NCBI GenBank assembly: GCA_009760855.2
Contig: WPIO01000048.1
Location: 1,017,501-1,081,500, forward strand
DNA from: Cristatella mucedo
Taxonomy: Eukaryota; Bryozoa; Phylactolaemata; Cristatellidae
Length of the DNA stretch: 64,000 bases
Direction: 5' to 3'
Shown here: positions 23,317 to 36,260 of the stretch, in pieces
Position numbering within the stretch: position 1 is the stretch's first letter
How the letters are laid out: each line of letters starts with the position of its first letter
Program-made: the position numbers and the translations under genes
Notes under the pieces: generated by a model
The model's database searches: none
Told to the model about the DNA's origin: nothing
What the model saw: the letters and a program-made list of their open reading frames with translations, nothing else

Positions 23317-23598
23317 GCGTTCACATGGCCTCGTGAATATCCGGTGCCTTAAAGTCCTATCTGTAAAACACCTATTGGGGTAAGACGGGCTATGCATGCG
23401 AGGCCGAGGTTTTTCCCACGATATTTTGCTTTTAGGATATTGAGAAGGTGACTTGAAATTAATTGCTAGTATTTTTCTTAGGTCATCGCAGTTCACAATA
23501 ACGCTGACGAATGAGGTCTCGGTAAGTATCGTGGGTTATTCGAGGTAGTGAGATGCAATGCTGAGAATTCAGCAAGTCACAGGAAGCAATCCTTAAGT

Positions 23599-23601
<3 letters not shown>

Positions 23602-23642
<41 letters not shown>
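23602..23642. repeat. (GA)n microsatellite
   Basis: About 20 uninterrupted GA units. The charged frame across it on the plus strand and the Leu/Ser frame on the minus strand are artefacts. Confidence 0.97.
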
Positions 23643-23644
<2 letters not shown>

Positions 23645-26305
23645 AACAGAGATGACGAGCGAAAGAAAGAGAGACAGAAATTCTTTATGAGTAAGCCAGG
23701 CTGTTCCACTACATTTTGTAAGTGTCCACGTTTGAAAGATGCTCTTGGTATTTTGAGCAGTATTTTTTTGCTCATGTATGTGCTTATTTCTTGCAGTTGT
23801 TATATTCCGGCTTTGGAAGCAAACCTTGTTTGCTGAGCTGCCGTCGGACATTTGCACTTTGCAGAGAAATTGCCATTCACCCAATGGTACGGGCTTCAGT
23901 GTGTGTTGAGCGCCGTCGAAGGAAACCGCCAAGATTGTGACAGCCGTTGCAGCAGGAATCTTACGTCGGGCAGACTTTCGGTTACACGAAGTGTCGGCAG
24001 GACCAGTCGGACGACGACTCGACGTACCTGGGTCTTAGCTCACGGACAACTTTCTCACCAGGCACGACCCCGATCCTGGGTTCCAATCCTGAAGCAGATC
24101 GTCCTTTGTTGCTGCTGTTGCTGCTAGTGAGATTATAGACGCCAAAGCTCTGTTGCAGCTATAGAAAAGAGGACGTCGTGTCACCTGATCTTCAACATGT
24201 ACTCAAAGACGTGCACTGTACTAATCCGTTTTTTACAGTAGCCATCGACGGCCTCTATAAGAGGAGATATGAACCTTTTTTCTCAATCATGTTCCCCTCG
24301 TACTTCAATGAACTTCGGTTCGTTGTTGAGTTGATTAATTCAACCACCGATGTGAATGTTTGCAATTATGCCATCTAGCGGCGAAAGTACCGCATTCGCT
24401 GAACGGCTGGTCTGATAAACCTGCGTTAGCTTTGTCACTGCACAGTAAGAAATACAGAAATTTTGTTTTAATATATTATCCGTTATCTATGCTCGTTCAT
24501 CTCTTCGCAAACATGCAGAAAGAGAGGGTTGGACATATAAATGATAGATAATGGAACACAATCTCACCTGGCTCTCCTTCTGTCGCTCTCTCTCCCTCTC
24601 TCTCTTTCTCTGTCTGTCTCTCAATCTCTGCATGGTTGTGCACGAATGCGCTTACACGCACTGCCGTCTCCACTACAGCCCTCTATGCAAGTCGGCCGTA
24701 GTACGGCTCGCAACGCTTATGTTATTGCTTTTGCGGTGGTAGCCCGCGTGACTTTGCAAGCCGGGACGCCGCCGCCTTGGGCTGCGTGCAGTCTCGCAGA
24801 GAGTCATGTTGCCGAGCAATTCCTTTTGCCCGGCGCTTGTTTGGTGACCTTCGCACCGTTCCGCACATTCACGTCAGCCTCGCCTGCTGCATACCATGGG
24901 CGCCGAGCGGGCACGCAGATCTCGCTGAGTTGGCGCTCGGAGGGTAACGAAGGGGCGACTGCTGATAAAAAAACGGGCCGTCGCCCGCACAGGGAGCATC
25001 AGTCGACGCACTCTGGCGACCGTCTCCAGTCAACTATCTCCAGCCCAGAGAACAGGTGTTTACGAGACTCGAGGAGAGCAAAGGGTTTAGAAGGTTCGCG
25101 GAAGCCCAGTCCAATGCAGCGATGCCTGCAGGTGACGAAAATGGGAAACAGGCAGCTACAACATTAGCTGTGAAGAAAGAGTCTGCAAATCCCCAGTGGC
25201 CATTTATTCTAGAGCCCAATTAGGTAGCAGAGTCAAATTAAGCAAGGGTTCTAATGAACATCGCTGCCAAGTACGGATTTTAATTCAACGGGCGGGCAGT
25301 GGAAACGTTAACATGCTAAATGGGTCACAGTATTGCAATAGTTGAGATTATTTGTGTTTCCTGAAAAATAATTGTGGTTAGCCGCAAATTTTCTAATAGG
25401 CGTGTTCAATGTCCAGCAACCCTAAAGGTCGCAGTATTCGTGGTGAAGAACGTAAGATCGGAAGCCTCAGCAATGCATTTGTAACACTATGCGTTGATTA
25501 CTAGAGCGATTAGGATTGAATGTACGTGGGATTTGACACACATGCTTGGCCGGAGTGACAAATAGAAACAAATGAGATGTGATTAAATTGTTGTGCTAGA
25601 AATCTTTCGAGACCTCTTGGCCGGGTTACAATCATTTTCAATCCAGCACCTGCAGTCCCAGGCAATAGGCGATTGAATAGCTTATCTCGTACGAAGTTTC
25701 AGATCTGCTAGTTTCGGCCCCAAGTTTGGTACACGGTCGCCGAAAGGACTGCAGACAAAGTACCTGACTCACGCTTAGTTCTATCTATCGCTGAAAAGCA
25801 TGTAACGTTTCTCGGCCTCTCGCCCGTGGAATGTGAAACTCGCTTTCACAAATTTTGATCAACGACACTGTCAGATCTCTTGCTACATTTTATTTGCAGT
25901 CGCGGGCTTTATTTGCCCTGTAGCGCTTTATTTACAGCCATGCTTCTTCTCTGCTACCTCTGACTTTCGCCCAGTTTTTATTATTCCTTGTGGACCGACG
26001 CGTGACGACGTCACAAGATGTCAGCGATCAATGTACACTTTCATCCATCACACTTTCAAACTGATCATACTAATACTGAATTGCTACTTGGCTGGGTATT
26101 ACATTGACGCAAGCATGCGTCGGAAATTTTAAACTCCAAGTACATATATCGTATCTCTTGTTGTCTCCTCCGAAATAGTTGAGCTTTTCATCTAGTGTCG
26201 CGTAAATTGAAGCTCTCTGCTACTGCACATGCAACCGAAACCACTAACGCTACCAAGAAGCTTAGCGCTCTAACATACTAGCATGCGGATACCCCGCCTA
26301 TCTGC
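23643..26305. other. Anonymous region with CT tract and GC-rich part
   Basis: A CT-rich tract lies at 24583-24626. From 24650 to 25000 the DNA is GC-richer and open on the plus strand (24541-25167), but the frame starts in the CT tract. A different plus-strand frame ending at TAG 25221-25223 reads TRLEESKGFRRFAEAQSNAA and PQWPFILEPN, which looks more like protein, but it has no recognisable family and no flanking splice sites I would defend. Confidence 0.35.
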
Positions 26306-26309
26306 TATC

Positions 26310-26790
26310 TATGTAAGGAACATGCTACGTCGCACCATTTCTCAGACTTGCACGGTTTCCACTATTACGAAACGAAGAGGCTTCAGGGTGCTGTCACTCA
26401 CTTTTAGGTCCCTTCGTTCTATTGCTACGGCTAGCTTATCTGACATACTTACCAGGCTGTCTCTCGTACCGCCCCCTACTCTGACCCCCTCGTTGAGACG
26501 TTCATCAAATCAATCTAAAAGCTTTCGGAGACCGAGCCGTCTGCGCTTCTATTTCTGCACTTTAAAATTTTGGAAGTCGGAGCAAAGTTTTCAATACGAC
26601 ATCCTTGAATTTTTATATTTAAAGCAAAGCTGGAAACCCAAATAAAGCATTGGCCATGTCCCCGAATTTTCCGGTATGTGCCAACGCAAGCGGAAACGTT
26701 TCGTGTTATTTTTATGTACCGGTTGATATATATTTTTCTCTCCGGCGTATATTAAGCGCCTAGAAAGAGATTTATTTTTCATGGGATGAA
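26310..26790 (+). mobile_element. LINE-A 3' part, degraded
   Basis: Recognisable from gctgtcactcacttttaggtccc through the C-terminal block to cgcctagaaagagattt at 26757-26773. The 3' untranslated part is shortened and no TTA tail is left. Confidence 0.75.
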
Positions 26791-28184
26791 ACAAACTTTT
26801 ACTGTTTATTATAATTTTGTAAGCTATTTTTTCCGTCTCTTACATTTATCGCAACGAAGTAGTAGGGCATAAGCTGGTTGCTCTCTTGTGGCTGATGCAT
26901 TAGACTTCCGCTGTATTACCATGAAACTGTTAGATTGCCGTGACCGCATGACGCTTGTCTGCTCTTAAGAGGCTAGTAAAAACAATATCAAGCACGCACG
27001 CAGCATGCTTTATTGGTTTTCTGGGAGTTAAAGGTGTAGATACTCTCCATTTTCTCTCAGCTCAGACGCAAAACACGTTTCGTATTACCCCGTGAATGTA
27101 GGCTTAACCACATCTATCCTGGGATATTGTGTGCAGCAGTACTTTAATCAAGAATGTGAAGCAATAAGCCTACAGCTGGGGCCGTTTCTTTTTGGAAAAA
27201 GAAAATTTTGCATCATAAAAAAGTGTTTATTAGAAATTAGTAAAACTGGATGAAACGGAATTTATGCTTTCGACTCGTGCGACTGATCGATATCATCCCC
27301 ACGGTCAGCGCGAAATGGCGACATCACAACGATATCGATGACGGGAAATACCAAAGTTGATAATTTATTTTTAGGGCCATTGAAAGGATATTATAATTTT
27401 CTATATATCGAAATCAAGTTTCATAGTATTCTGGATGACATACAAATTCGAAACTTTTACCTGCCATTGATCCACCCTGTCCGCCAGTCGGCCCTTGTTT
27501 CACTCTGCAGACGTAAATTATAAATTACTATCAGCCTGTGGACTCGCTTCGCTGAGTCATAGCAGTTCCACCACGGAAGACAACGCCGAACCATCTTGCC
27601 ACTTGACAAAAGTTCACCATCTGGCCACGCGACGCAATAGCGCCATCTTGCGGCGTGACAGACTTTCTCGCTTTAATTAGTAGAGATTCTCTCGCGTACT
27701 GCAGGGAGCGGCAGTTACCAGAAAGTAGTCAACAACCTTACCTCCTGTGCTTTTTTTTACAATCAAATACTTCATCACAAAAGCATAACGGTATCTCACA
27801 GAAAATTTGTATAAGAGTAGTGGGTTTATTGTTTTTGAGCCGAAAAATAACTCGCTCGCTATTACACCATATTTACCTGCACAAATTATGCTTGCGTACA
27901 AATAACTTGCGGACACTTAAGCCAATAACTTGTACAATTTGATAATTCTTTGAGCAGTGGGACGACTGTACTGGTAACAACTTTTCCGTCGTTCTCTATC
28001 GAATCTATAGTTTGCTAAATTCATGAAAGCGTACCGTCAGACTCCAACAGTCGGCTGCCGAACGACCAGTGGAGTCTCTGGGTACGGGTATGATCACGTT
28101 ACAAATGCGACGTGATGGTTAATCATCAAAGTTCTTGGCCACAAACGCAGTGCTTGAAACGGTTCTAGTCAAGTATAACTCATA
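26791..28184. other. Anonymous region
   Basis: AT-rich, with no coding or repeat signal that I can name. Short open frames at 27338-27942 look random. Confidence 0.45.
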
Positions 28185-28870
28185 ATAAACAATCGATTGC
28201 TTGCTGGCCTGCCGGCATGTGCATTTAGGGGCTTACAGCTGGTGCAAAACTTTGCAGCCAGACTTGTCTGTCATCAGCGTCGCAGTTACCACATCACACC
28301 ACTTCTCGCCGACCTGCACTGGCTACGAGTCAAGCAACGGATTGACTTGAAGGTTTTGTCGCTCACTTTGAGGTCACTTCATTCTTTGGCTCCAGCCTAT
28401 CTATCAGATCTACTCCCCCACCAGGCCAAGCATCGTACCACTCGCTTTTCGGAATCCAAAAGTTTGCCAATACCTCGTACAAACTTCAAATCTTGTGGAG
28501 ACCTTGCTTTTAGTTCGTATGCTTCCAAAGTCTGAAATTCACTCCTGACTTGCATCACAACATCCCCTGACTTGACCACATTTAGAAAGAACTAAAAAAC
28601 GCACCTATTAAGGAGAGCATTCAATGGGTCCCTGAGATTCGTCCTTTACGTGCTTATGCGTGCTGACACTCTGAATGCTGCAACTGACCACAGTTGCATG
28701 CTGACCCTGTCCGTATCACCATTAACCGTGTTATTCTTGGTGTTTATCAAGCATGATACCGCTCACCATTTGATCGCGTTTCCTTTGCAGCAAATTTAAA
28801 GCGCCTAGAAAGAGATTGAGTTCTCTGAGGGCGCTTTATCAAGTGTATTATTATTATTATTATTATTACT
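28185..28870 (+). mobile_element. LINE-A 3' end, best preserved C-terminal block and tail
   Basis: A 112-codon frame at 28197-28535 encodes the conserved end of the LINE ORF: GLQLVQNFAARLVCHQRRSY, then PLLADLHWLRVKQRIDLKVL, SLAPAYLSDLLPHQAKHR and PRTNFKSCGDLAFSS. The 3' untranslated region runs to the hairpin AAAGCGCC (28798-28805) and GGCGCTTT (28830-28837), followed by TTA repeats to 28868. It is 5' truncated at the thumb region. Confidence 0.92.
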
Positions 28871-31560
28871 CAAGAGACTAACTCCACTCTTCACTAAGCG
28901 AGGCTAGCGAGTCGTAGATGGTGCCTCAACACATTCAGCTATTCCGAAGGTATTAGAGCAAAGCAGCAATAAAGACCTCTCTTACTTTAATATAAAAATT
29001 AAATGTCCTTATATCCCTATGTCCTTATATGTTCTAAGCGTAGAGCAGTCTATTCGACAGCCAGGGATGGCTACGGGTGTGGAGCATCAGCGTAATGTAC
29101 CTATTACAACTTTCGCAGCACGCCCAAACCAATACTGACTGCCTATTATATGAGTTCCGCTTCACATGATGCCTAATTGCAGATTAAATGTTATTACAGA
29201 ATGCTAGTCCTTATAATCTATATATCGCAAATATTAGACCAGCAGTCATATCTGGCTGATTGAGCACGCTGATTCCTTAAATTGCGGCCGTTTTTGGCGA
29301 CAATAATAAACGATACGTAACGCAATAAACTGTGGTAGGTGCCCGCGTTCGGCTTCGCTACCTCGGCAGGCTTTAACATAAGTAAATTACAATATGTTTT
29401 TCGGGATGCTTCATTCGTAGCTATTGATTTTTCTGTCTTGCAGTCACTTTCATTGGCGACAGCCATCACAACGACCAGCTGGGCTCCAATTCATCTCCAA
29501 AGCCTCGACTTTTCAGACGCTCAGGTCGTCTGCACTTGGCTTGGCTGTTGACGGGCCATCATTGCCTGCAGCTTCGTCTCTATCGTAATAGATACTGAAA
29601 TATTTTCAAAACTAAAACGTGATTAGTGCACACAACCCAAGGTGGAGTCACTCTCCACATCGCTGCTACACGTGCGATTGCGACTGCGACTTAAATGTGT
29701 TCATTTCTTGCATCGTCTCGCCAATACGTCTTGTCTGCTTTGCATTCTGGTAGACTGCCCGAGCGGTATGCAAAGAAGACGCCTGCAGCTCTACTAGTTG
29801 AGCATGCACCCAATGGCAGACGTTTGAACTAAGCGAATTCACAATTAAATCATTGCAAATCGTGCAGGAAGTTCTAGCTCTTTGGCAAACGACACGCCAA
29901 TTCATCAGCCATATAGTCAGTCGTAACCGCACTAAGTTGGTAGACGTGTAGAGTCACATGTATCTCGGCATTGCATTCACAAGGTTCAAATCTTTACGGC
30001 GTAACTGCAGATGACGTCACGCGTGCATCGTAACCGGCGAAGGAGGAAGCGTCCTCAAGTTGGCGGAACGCCATGAGGAGTCGTCGAACGATGCGGAGAG
30101 CATGCGACCGACAAGCTGCCCTCTCGGCCATCTTGATGCATCGCCCTTCAGCACACAACATGGCCAGCATACAGTTAGTCATCGGGCAGGTATCGTGGAC
30201 TGAAAAAAGTCACACAAGTGTAACGTCAATGCCATCAGAGGCACGAGCACAGAGTAGTGAAGCAGCTTTTCCAGCATCAGTGAACCCTTAAATAAGCTAA
30301 GCACTTCGCAAGGTAGCAAGCTCGAAGCTAGTTACAACAGTCACATGGGTCGCTGGGGCAATAACCGGCACAGAAAGAGAATCGCCAATCAAAACCACGC
30401 CCGTTGTTCATAGGCTTCCCGACCACCACCAATGGCGAAATAATGTCTTAACTTCACCCGGTGAGCAACCGCTGAGTTCGTGTCGAATAAACGCTAACAT
30501 TGTAGTAAAACGTTTCACTAATTGCGGTTCTAGCCCCGTCTATATGAAAATCTTGATGGTCTTTCCTCCTCTATAAAACAGTTGTAGGTCGCCCCCGTAG
30601 ACGAAAATCCTGACTCTGCCGCTGCCTGCAGTAGTGCCACAGTAGTACCTTATTGCTTTTGAAATCGTTTAGATTAACTGAAGTAAATTCATTCCGCCTG
30701 CAGTCATAAGCGCACTAAAGTTTTAGCTGCAAAGTCATCTCTTCATTATTCTTAGCAGAATCCTGCTTATCCTTGGCCCTCCTTTAGATATTTCTAGCTG
30801 TAAAGGCAAAACGTTTGTTAGTTTCACCATTGTTTCATTCATAAATACGTTTCAATTTCACTTGATGTTGCTCAGCTGTAAGTATTACATCTTAAACTAT
30901 TTGAGAAGAGTCTTGAATTGAAATTCACTTTAGTTCTGATCTCTGGTGCTCTGTAATTTGCTCAAGATTTATTAAACACCGCTCCAAAACCCGTAGATTT
31001 TCATCGAGTGACTCCCCTTCTGAATTCCAAAAGTTGGCACGCCAATTAGCTCATTCAAAGCCTTTTAAGCACTCGACACGACAGTCAGAATGTGCGTTAA
31101 TCAAGCAAATGTAGAAAGCCGTATTTCAGGTTTAATGTTCACCAATACAGTAACGAGTGATCAGCGTAGTACAAGATTCTGCTAAAGGTTTTTTTCGGCA
31201 AGTTTGCGATACTATCGACACCAAACGTTGCAGACGGTCTGTAGCAAGACTTCTCACTAGAGTCATATGGTCACAAAGGCTACGCACTCGCAATAAGGCT
31301 ATTCGTAGCCAAGTGGTAATCGATACCAGCGAAGCCTAGCCTTGAAGCACGGATAGCGACTATCGGGTGCATCAGGCTCAATACCTGCAGTTATTCATTC
31401 CGTCAGGCAGCGGAGCACAACACAATAATGAGTAGCGCCCGTACCTTAGTGCAGTAAATCGGCCCCCGTATCCCACCGATGTTAATTCGGTAGCCGCGGA
31501 GGGTTCCCGATGTCCACCAGCATTGCGCACCTCTGTGGACTATAAATTATGAGGATTATC
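28871..31560. other. Anonymous region
   Basis: I find no gene and no named repeat. Short frames near 29218-29932 and 30073-30291 have no recognisable motif. Confidence 0.45.
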
Positions 31561-31564
31561 CCTT

Positions 31565-31880
31565 CGCTAATAGACCGTTGGCGATCTGTTGGTGAAGCTT
31601 TAGCTCTGCAGGTCCTAGAGTGTCGAACTCGCTTCCACAATTCCTACGCAACGGCATTTACTCTCGTGCTTTCGACTGTGGCACATCTTGCCAGCCCTCG
31701 GCGCTGTTCGCTTCCTTAACGGCCTTCGTGACTCAGCCATGTTTCCTACTTTTTTGAGTGACACGAAGCCTGCTGACCACAGCATTGGCGCCGAAGTGGC
31801 CTAGTCTTTGAGTTCGTAATAGAAGACTCTCCAGCGTTGCACCCACTTAGTTCTTGTGGCTTTACAGAGTTATGGACCGC
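31565..31880 (+). mobile_element. LINE-B 3' fragment
   Basis: Shares tctgcaggtcctagagtg, gaactcgcttccacaatt, the gactgtggcacatct block and a gtggctttacagagttatgg end with LINE-B copies at 41 and 47 kb. The tail repeat is lost. Confidence 0.75.
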
Positions 31881-33435
31881 GATAAATTAGAATGCATGGT
31901 AACTCGCTAGAATGCCCAAGTTTAGCTGACCAGTTTGACTTCCACAGCACAGCTGACCGATTGCTATTCTACTCGGATTTTGTTAAGCTTCCAAACCAGT
32001 AGTGATGACATAAATTGTTTTTAACAATCGAGACCATTTCAGGAACCTAGAATAAATATCGGCAATCCTAATCTGTCCAATGTAAAACGCAAATAGTTAA
32101 AAAGCCAGTGCCGGGGCAGCCATATACGGTCAGCCGTCAGGTCTGAGCCGTTGCACTACGGCCATGGTCGCTTCTGGGGGCAAAGGAGAGGCATCGCTAT
32201 CAGCTCCCAATGCTGAGAATAGCCTGGCGGGAAATTCTGAGCGTCGTGACTCGGAGGCGAGGAATTTTTTTATCATATCTCGCTCGGTCACGTGCAAACT
32301 CGCGAGCACGCACTGAGCAGTCCGCTTGATGTGGGCAAAAAAGACCAACCTGATGCAGGAATCGAACCCGCGAACAGTGTTGTAAAGTGCCAGCTCCCTT
32401 AAGAGTACACACTCAGTACGGCGTCTATTCTTACTCCGCTCTGATGGGAAACATGGATACCCGTATTCTGTGGAATTTGAATTCTAAAACATCATTATCG
32501 TCTGCGCGCGATTGGACGCCCGTTGGAATGGTCAGCATTGCGGACGCAAGCGAATTTCAGAACGAACGTTGGCTAAGCAGAGAATTTTCCATTCGATATT
32601 TTCCATTTCATTGTCAGACGCCCGACAGCAGACACGACGTGAGCATCTCCGCACCGTTCGCAGCTTGCGCACCTTTTTTGCGCCATTTATTCAGCAAACG
32701 TTGATGGGAGGTCGTCGTGCGCCTCGCGACTGCGTCCGTCGACTCGTTTGCCTTTCGCGTTGCTTAACTCCTGCAGCTGGCTTATAGAGAGCCTAGAAAC
32801 TGCTCTGAGTAGCCGATCCGCCGCTATTTTCTTCAAGTCTTATCTCAGCCTACTCTGCTCTGATGCAGGGGAATGGTGTGACATGAAATGTCCAACTGTA
32901 TGTGCGTGCAGCAGCAGCTGAAGCAGCACGGCCGGGCACGCTGCGTCTCATGCACAACCCGTTTCCACTGTTAGCCACTTCACAGACCCCCCTACACTCG
33001 GCTGTGCAACTATTTTGCCGCCTCATAAGGAGCAGCAGAACCAACAGAATTTTGGGGCCGTCAGCGGGTGCTCAGCAGCGTACTTTGCCATTTCCTGTTG
33101 CGGCTCAAAGCAGAACTTGCAACGGCTCGGCTGCAGCCCGCTTGAGGTCACCTCCGCCTACGTTAGCCATCGCGGAGTCGTCTTCAGAGGGAGCTCCGAA
33201 GATATAAACTGGGCGTGCATCGAACAATTGTGCATTCGGAGAAACCCCGTGGGTACCTGCCCATGTACCTCTAAACAAGTCTTTACCCGGAGGCTGGCAA
33301 TTATCCGCAGCCTGCACCAAGGCGTTCAAAATAAAACAAAATGAGAATCGACGCCTAGAAAAATGAGTTCGTCTCCGGAAGACTCCATATCATCTCCTTG
33401 GTGTTCTTCACTGGCAGATAAACTTAGCCCAGATA
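31881..33435. other. Anonymous region, GC-richer to the right
   Basis: No gene is recognised. Near 32345-32375 the minus strand has a tRNA T-arm-like sequence (gcgggttcgattcctgc), but no complete cloverleaf forms. Frames at 32902-33207 (plus) and 33105-33329 (minus; includes DARPVYIFGAPSEDDSAM) overlap, and neither is identifiable. Confidence 0.35.
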
Positions 33436-34069
33436 TAATGAATGCAGATGTTTAATGCTTCTCTAGATCAAACGAGTGTTCTAAAGTTTTTCAAGTGGGC
33501 CATCGTAATACCTAAAAAGCCTCGATTGAATTCAGAGGACCGAGCTAGCTATTGCTTAGTAATCCTTCTCCATTTTTGTCACAGGTTCTCATACGAATCG
33601 TCGCTAAGCAGCTTGCAGTACGCATTCAAAAGAATTTTTTTTGGAAAACATATTTCGGGATTCAAGCGACATCACACTGCTGAAATTGCTCTCCTCCGTG
33701 TAACCACCTACATTCTATTCAGCAATGATGGCAGAAACTTTGCTGCCCTGGCCCTGCGGAATCTGTCAGATGTTCTCAACGCTATTGATCATGATATCCG
33801 ACTTAAACGATTGAGAACAAAGATCGGTCTGGCGGACAAAGTACTGATGGGGTTTTAATCGAACTTTTCTGATCATGTTCAATCCGTGTCGTTCGATGGT
33901 CAAGTCTCATCCACCAGAGCAGTCACCTGTGTAGTCCCACAAAGGTACGTTATCGGTCCTTTTCTGCCCTCTGTTTATATTGAAACTGTATGAAAAGTGA
34001 TTCGGGCCAATCGATAGGCTATCACTTCTATGCTGAAAATACTAAGTTATATTTGTCATGAATACATTT

Positions 34070-34737
34070 TACATGCTGCTGGCGTTATCCCAATAGGTTT
34101 GAAAAACATGCAAATTACCTGTTTGGCAGTTTCGAGTGGGTTCGGAAAAACAGCTGGAGTTTTTGAATGGCTCTTTCTAGCACCATCTGAACACGGCAAA
34201 GGGTGTTTTCGGATGCTTCAAAAGTCACCTCTTGAAAACGCATTTCAAGAAAGCGATAGTGAATGCTGTTAGATCTAGAAATTAACTATGTTTCCTGATG
34301 AAAAAGAACTGCAGTACCGTTTCAATGTGCTTAAGTTGTCTCCGGCCTACCTATCAGAACTACTCCCCCACCAGGTGAAGAATCATACAACCCGCTATTC
34401 TGACTCGAATTGTTTAGCCATGCCTCGTACGAACCTCAAAACCATTTGAGACCATGCCTTTAGTTCCTATGCTCCCAAAGCCTGGAGCTCACTACTGACG
34501 AACGCCACAACGTCACCTGACCTTTAAAAGGAAGCATAAAATGCACCTGTCTGTTACAGCAATTGGTGGATCTTTGTGATTCGTCTTTCATGTGCATGTA
34601 CCTGCTTACACTGTGCCTGCTGCTTGCTGGTATTACCACCAAACATTCGGTAATGCTTTCTATAAAGCGTCTGTAAAGGGCCTAGAAAGAGATTCGGTTC
34701 TCTGTGGGACCTATGCAAATGTATTATTGTTATTATT
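34070..34737 (+). mobile_element. LINE-A 3' insert nested in LINE-B
   Basis: The interval splits the LINE-B RT core between tatatttgtcat and aagccgtcagattc. From about 34330 it is LINE-A: gcctacctatcagaactactcccccaccagg, the PRTNLK-like block, the 3' untranslated region and the worn hairpin (gcctagaaagagattcggttctctg) with a ttattgttatt tail. The first 260 bases (34070-34330) do not align by eye with other LINE-A copies in the window and may be divergent LINE-A or filler. Confidence 0.8.
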
Positions 34738-35512
34738 TAAGCCGTCAGATTCTTCTGCAGCCGCTGGTAAACTGAACGCTTGCCTTGCCACACATTCGAT
34801 CCTGAATGTCGAAAGATTTCCGCAAACTCATCACCAATATAACTTAACTACTACTCATAGGAAACCCTAAGCTTGCGGCTGAACTAGAAGATTTCGCTCT
34901 TCTAATAATAATAGGTGATGGTGATACTGCTGAGCCACCGTCGCCATTGGCACGAAATTTAAGTGTCGTCGTCTTTAAAAACTGCATACATTTTGTAAGT
35001 TTCATCAGGAAGACTGCTTCCATCGCTAGCCAACACCATCGATCTATCTCTACGATGTATCCAAGATTGTGGCTTGCTAAAATTCTGACCAGCTTTGTGG
35101 TTCTGTCTGTCTAGGCTGGGCTAATAAAATTCCGTTTTAGTTGAGCTATTGATAAAATTCAGTAAGCCTCTGCTGCTAGTGACACATATTTCTGAAAGGC
35201 TAGTCAATAAATCGCAGAGGTTCTGGTATGTGCGTCCTTTGCTGAAGTAGCTACCGTTTCTTCAAGTCAATCACCGGATACTGAGAAAAATCCTTACGCT
35301 AACCAATAAGGACAACCACGATTCGGCCCCTTTCAACCTAGCTGAACTGCTACACCAGTTTAAGCCTCCGCGTGCCCTCTGGTCATTTCGAGACATAACT
35401 TAGCTGTTCAATCCCTACACTTAAAGATCGTTGGTGACAGAAGAAGCGTCTGCTCTGCAGGTCGTAGACTGTGGAATTCACTTCCAAAACTCTTATGCAC
35501 GACATATCTTAT

Positions 35513-35994
35513 TTTACTTTGAATAAGCCCACTTCTTCCAAAATTTGGGGTCAGATAATGGAGAAGGGACTTATAAGTGGGAAGTTACTTTTTTGCTTTA
35601 ATATTTCGCCAAGTAACGTTCCTGATTTTAATGCCACTCAAAAAAGATAACCTGGCCGCCAAAATGTGGGTTCGATACGCTTGCGTATCAAGAAGTTTCA
35701 AGAATTGCGGCATTTCAAATGCAGTGGACGAAACGATAGATGACGCAGTGTATGAAGAGAGTGAGGACGACAGCGATGATAATGGAGACTCCACCAAGCT
35801 TCGAGCCTGTGAAATGAACGAGGACCATAGAGATAGAGAGGGTGTCATCATCAATCCTGATGCAGAGGATAATGATAGCGATGTGAGTGATTATTATGAG
35901 CCTTGATTTCGTTCAGCTCATTCAGTTATAGAATAAAAATATTTTTTTCCCAAAACATTTGATGGGCTTAAACATCAGGGGGCCTTATACGCGG
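35513..35994 (+). mobile_element. Pogo-type (Tc1/mariner superfamily) DNA transposon remnant
   Basis: This sits inside LINE-B. A 109-codon frame at 35577-35906 ends with a sequence typical of pogo/Tigger transposase C-termini: VSRSFKNCGISNAVDETIDD followed by an acidic tail rich in Asp and Glu and a stop. The N-terminal DNA-binding and DDE catalytic parts are missing. The ends carry imperfect inverted sequences (gaataagccc on the left; gggccttatacg on the right, whose complement is cgtataaggccc) beside TA dinucleotides, which fits TA target duplication. AATAAA occurs just after the stop, near 35931. It is an internally deleted, non-autonomous copy. The family assignment is from motif memory. 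Confidence 0.72.
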
Positions 35995-36260
35995 TATATT
36001 CTTGTGCTGTCGACAATGGCACATCCTTTCCAGCCATCCTGAGCTACTACTTCCGTGCTACTTACTTCCTCGACTGCCCTGCTTATCAGCTATGCTTGTC
36101 ACTGTCTCTTCGTTGCTTGAGATGGTCAATCGGCTACCGCATGCTCGCCGAAAGCCGCCAGGCTGTGAGTGCACTGTAGAGACTGTTATTGCCTAACAAC
36201 CACTCAGTACTTGTGGCTTTGTGAAGTTACACATTGAGACACATTACCTTGCATTACTGC

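Larger units (their letters stand above)
33440..36260 (+). mobile_element. LINE-B copy interrupted by two later insertions
   Basis: The RT fingers and palm are readable at 33442-33858 (AIVIPKKPRLNSEDRASY; SGFKRHHTAEIALLRVT; LRNLSDVLNAIDHDIRLKRL, the last being the usual LSAAFDTIDH region). The YADDTQLY equivalent at 34020-34060 is cut by an insert ending at 34737, after which SFKPSDSSAAAGKLNACLA resumes. The C-terminal part continues to about 35512, is cut again by a pogo-type element, and the 3' end follows at 35995-36260 with a short tacc/ttgc-type tail. Many stops and frameshifts; inactive. Confidence 0.85.

Noticed and set aside
32345-32412. tRNA gene on the minus strand
   Set aside because: Only a T-arm-like hairpin is present; I could not complete the D-arm, anticodon arm or acceptor stem.
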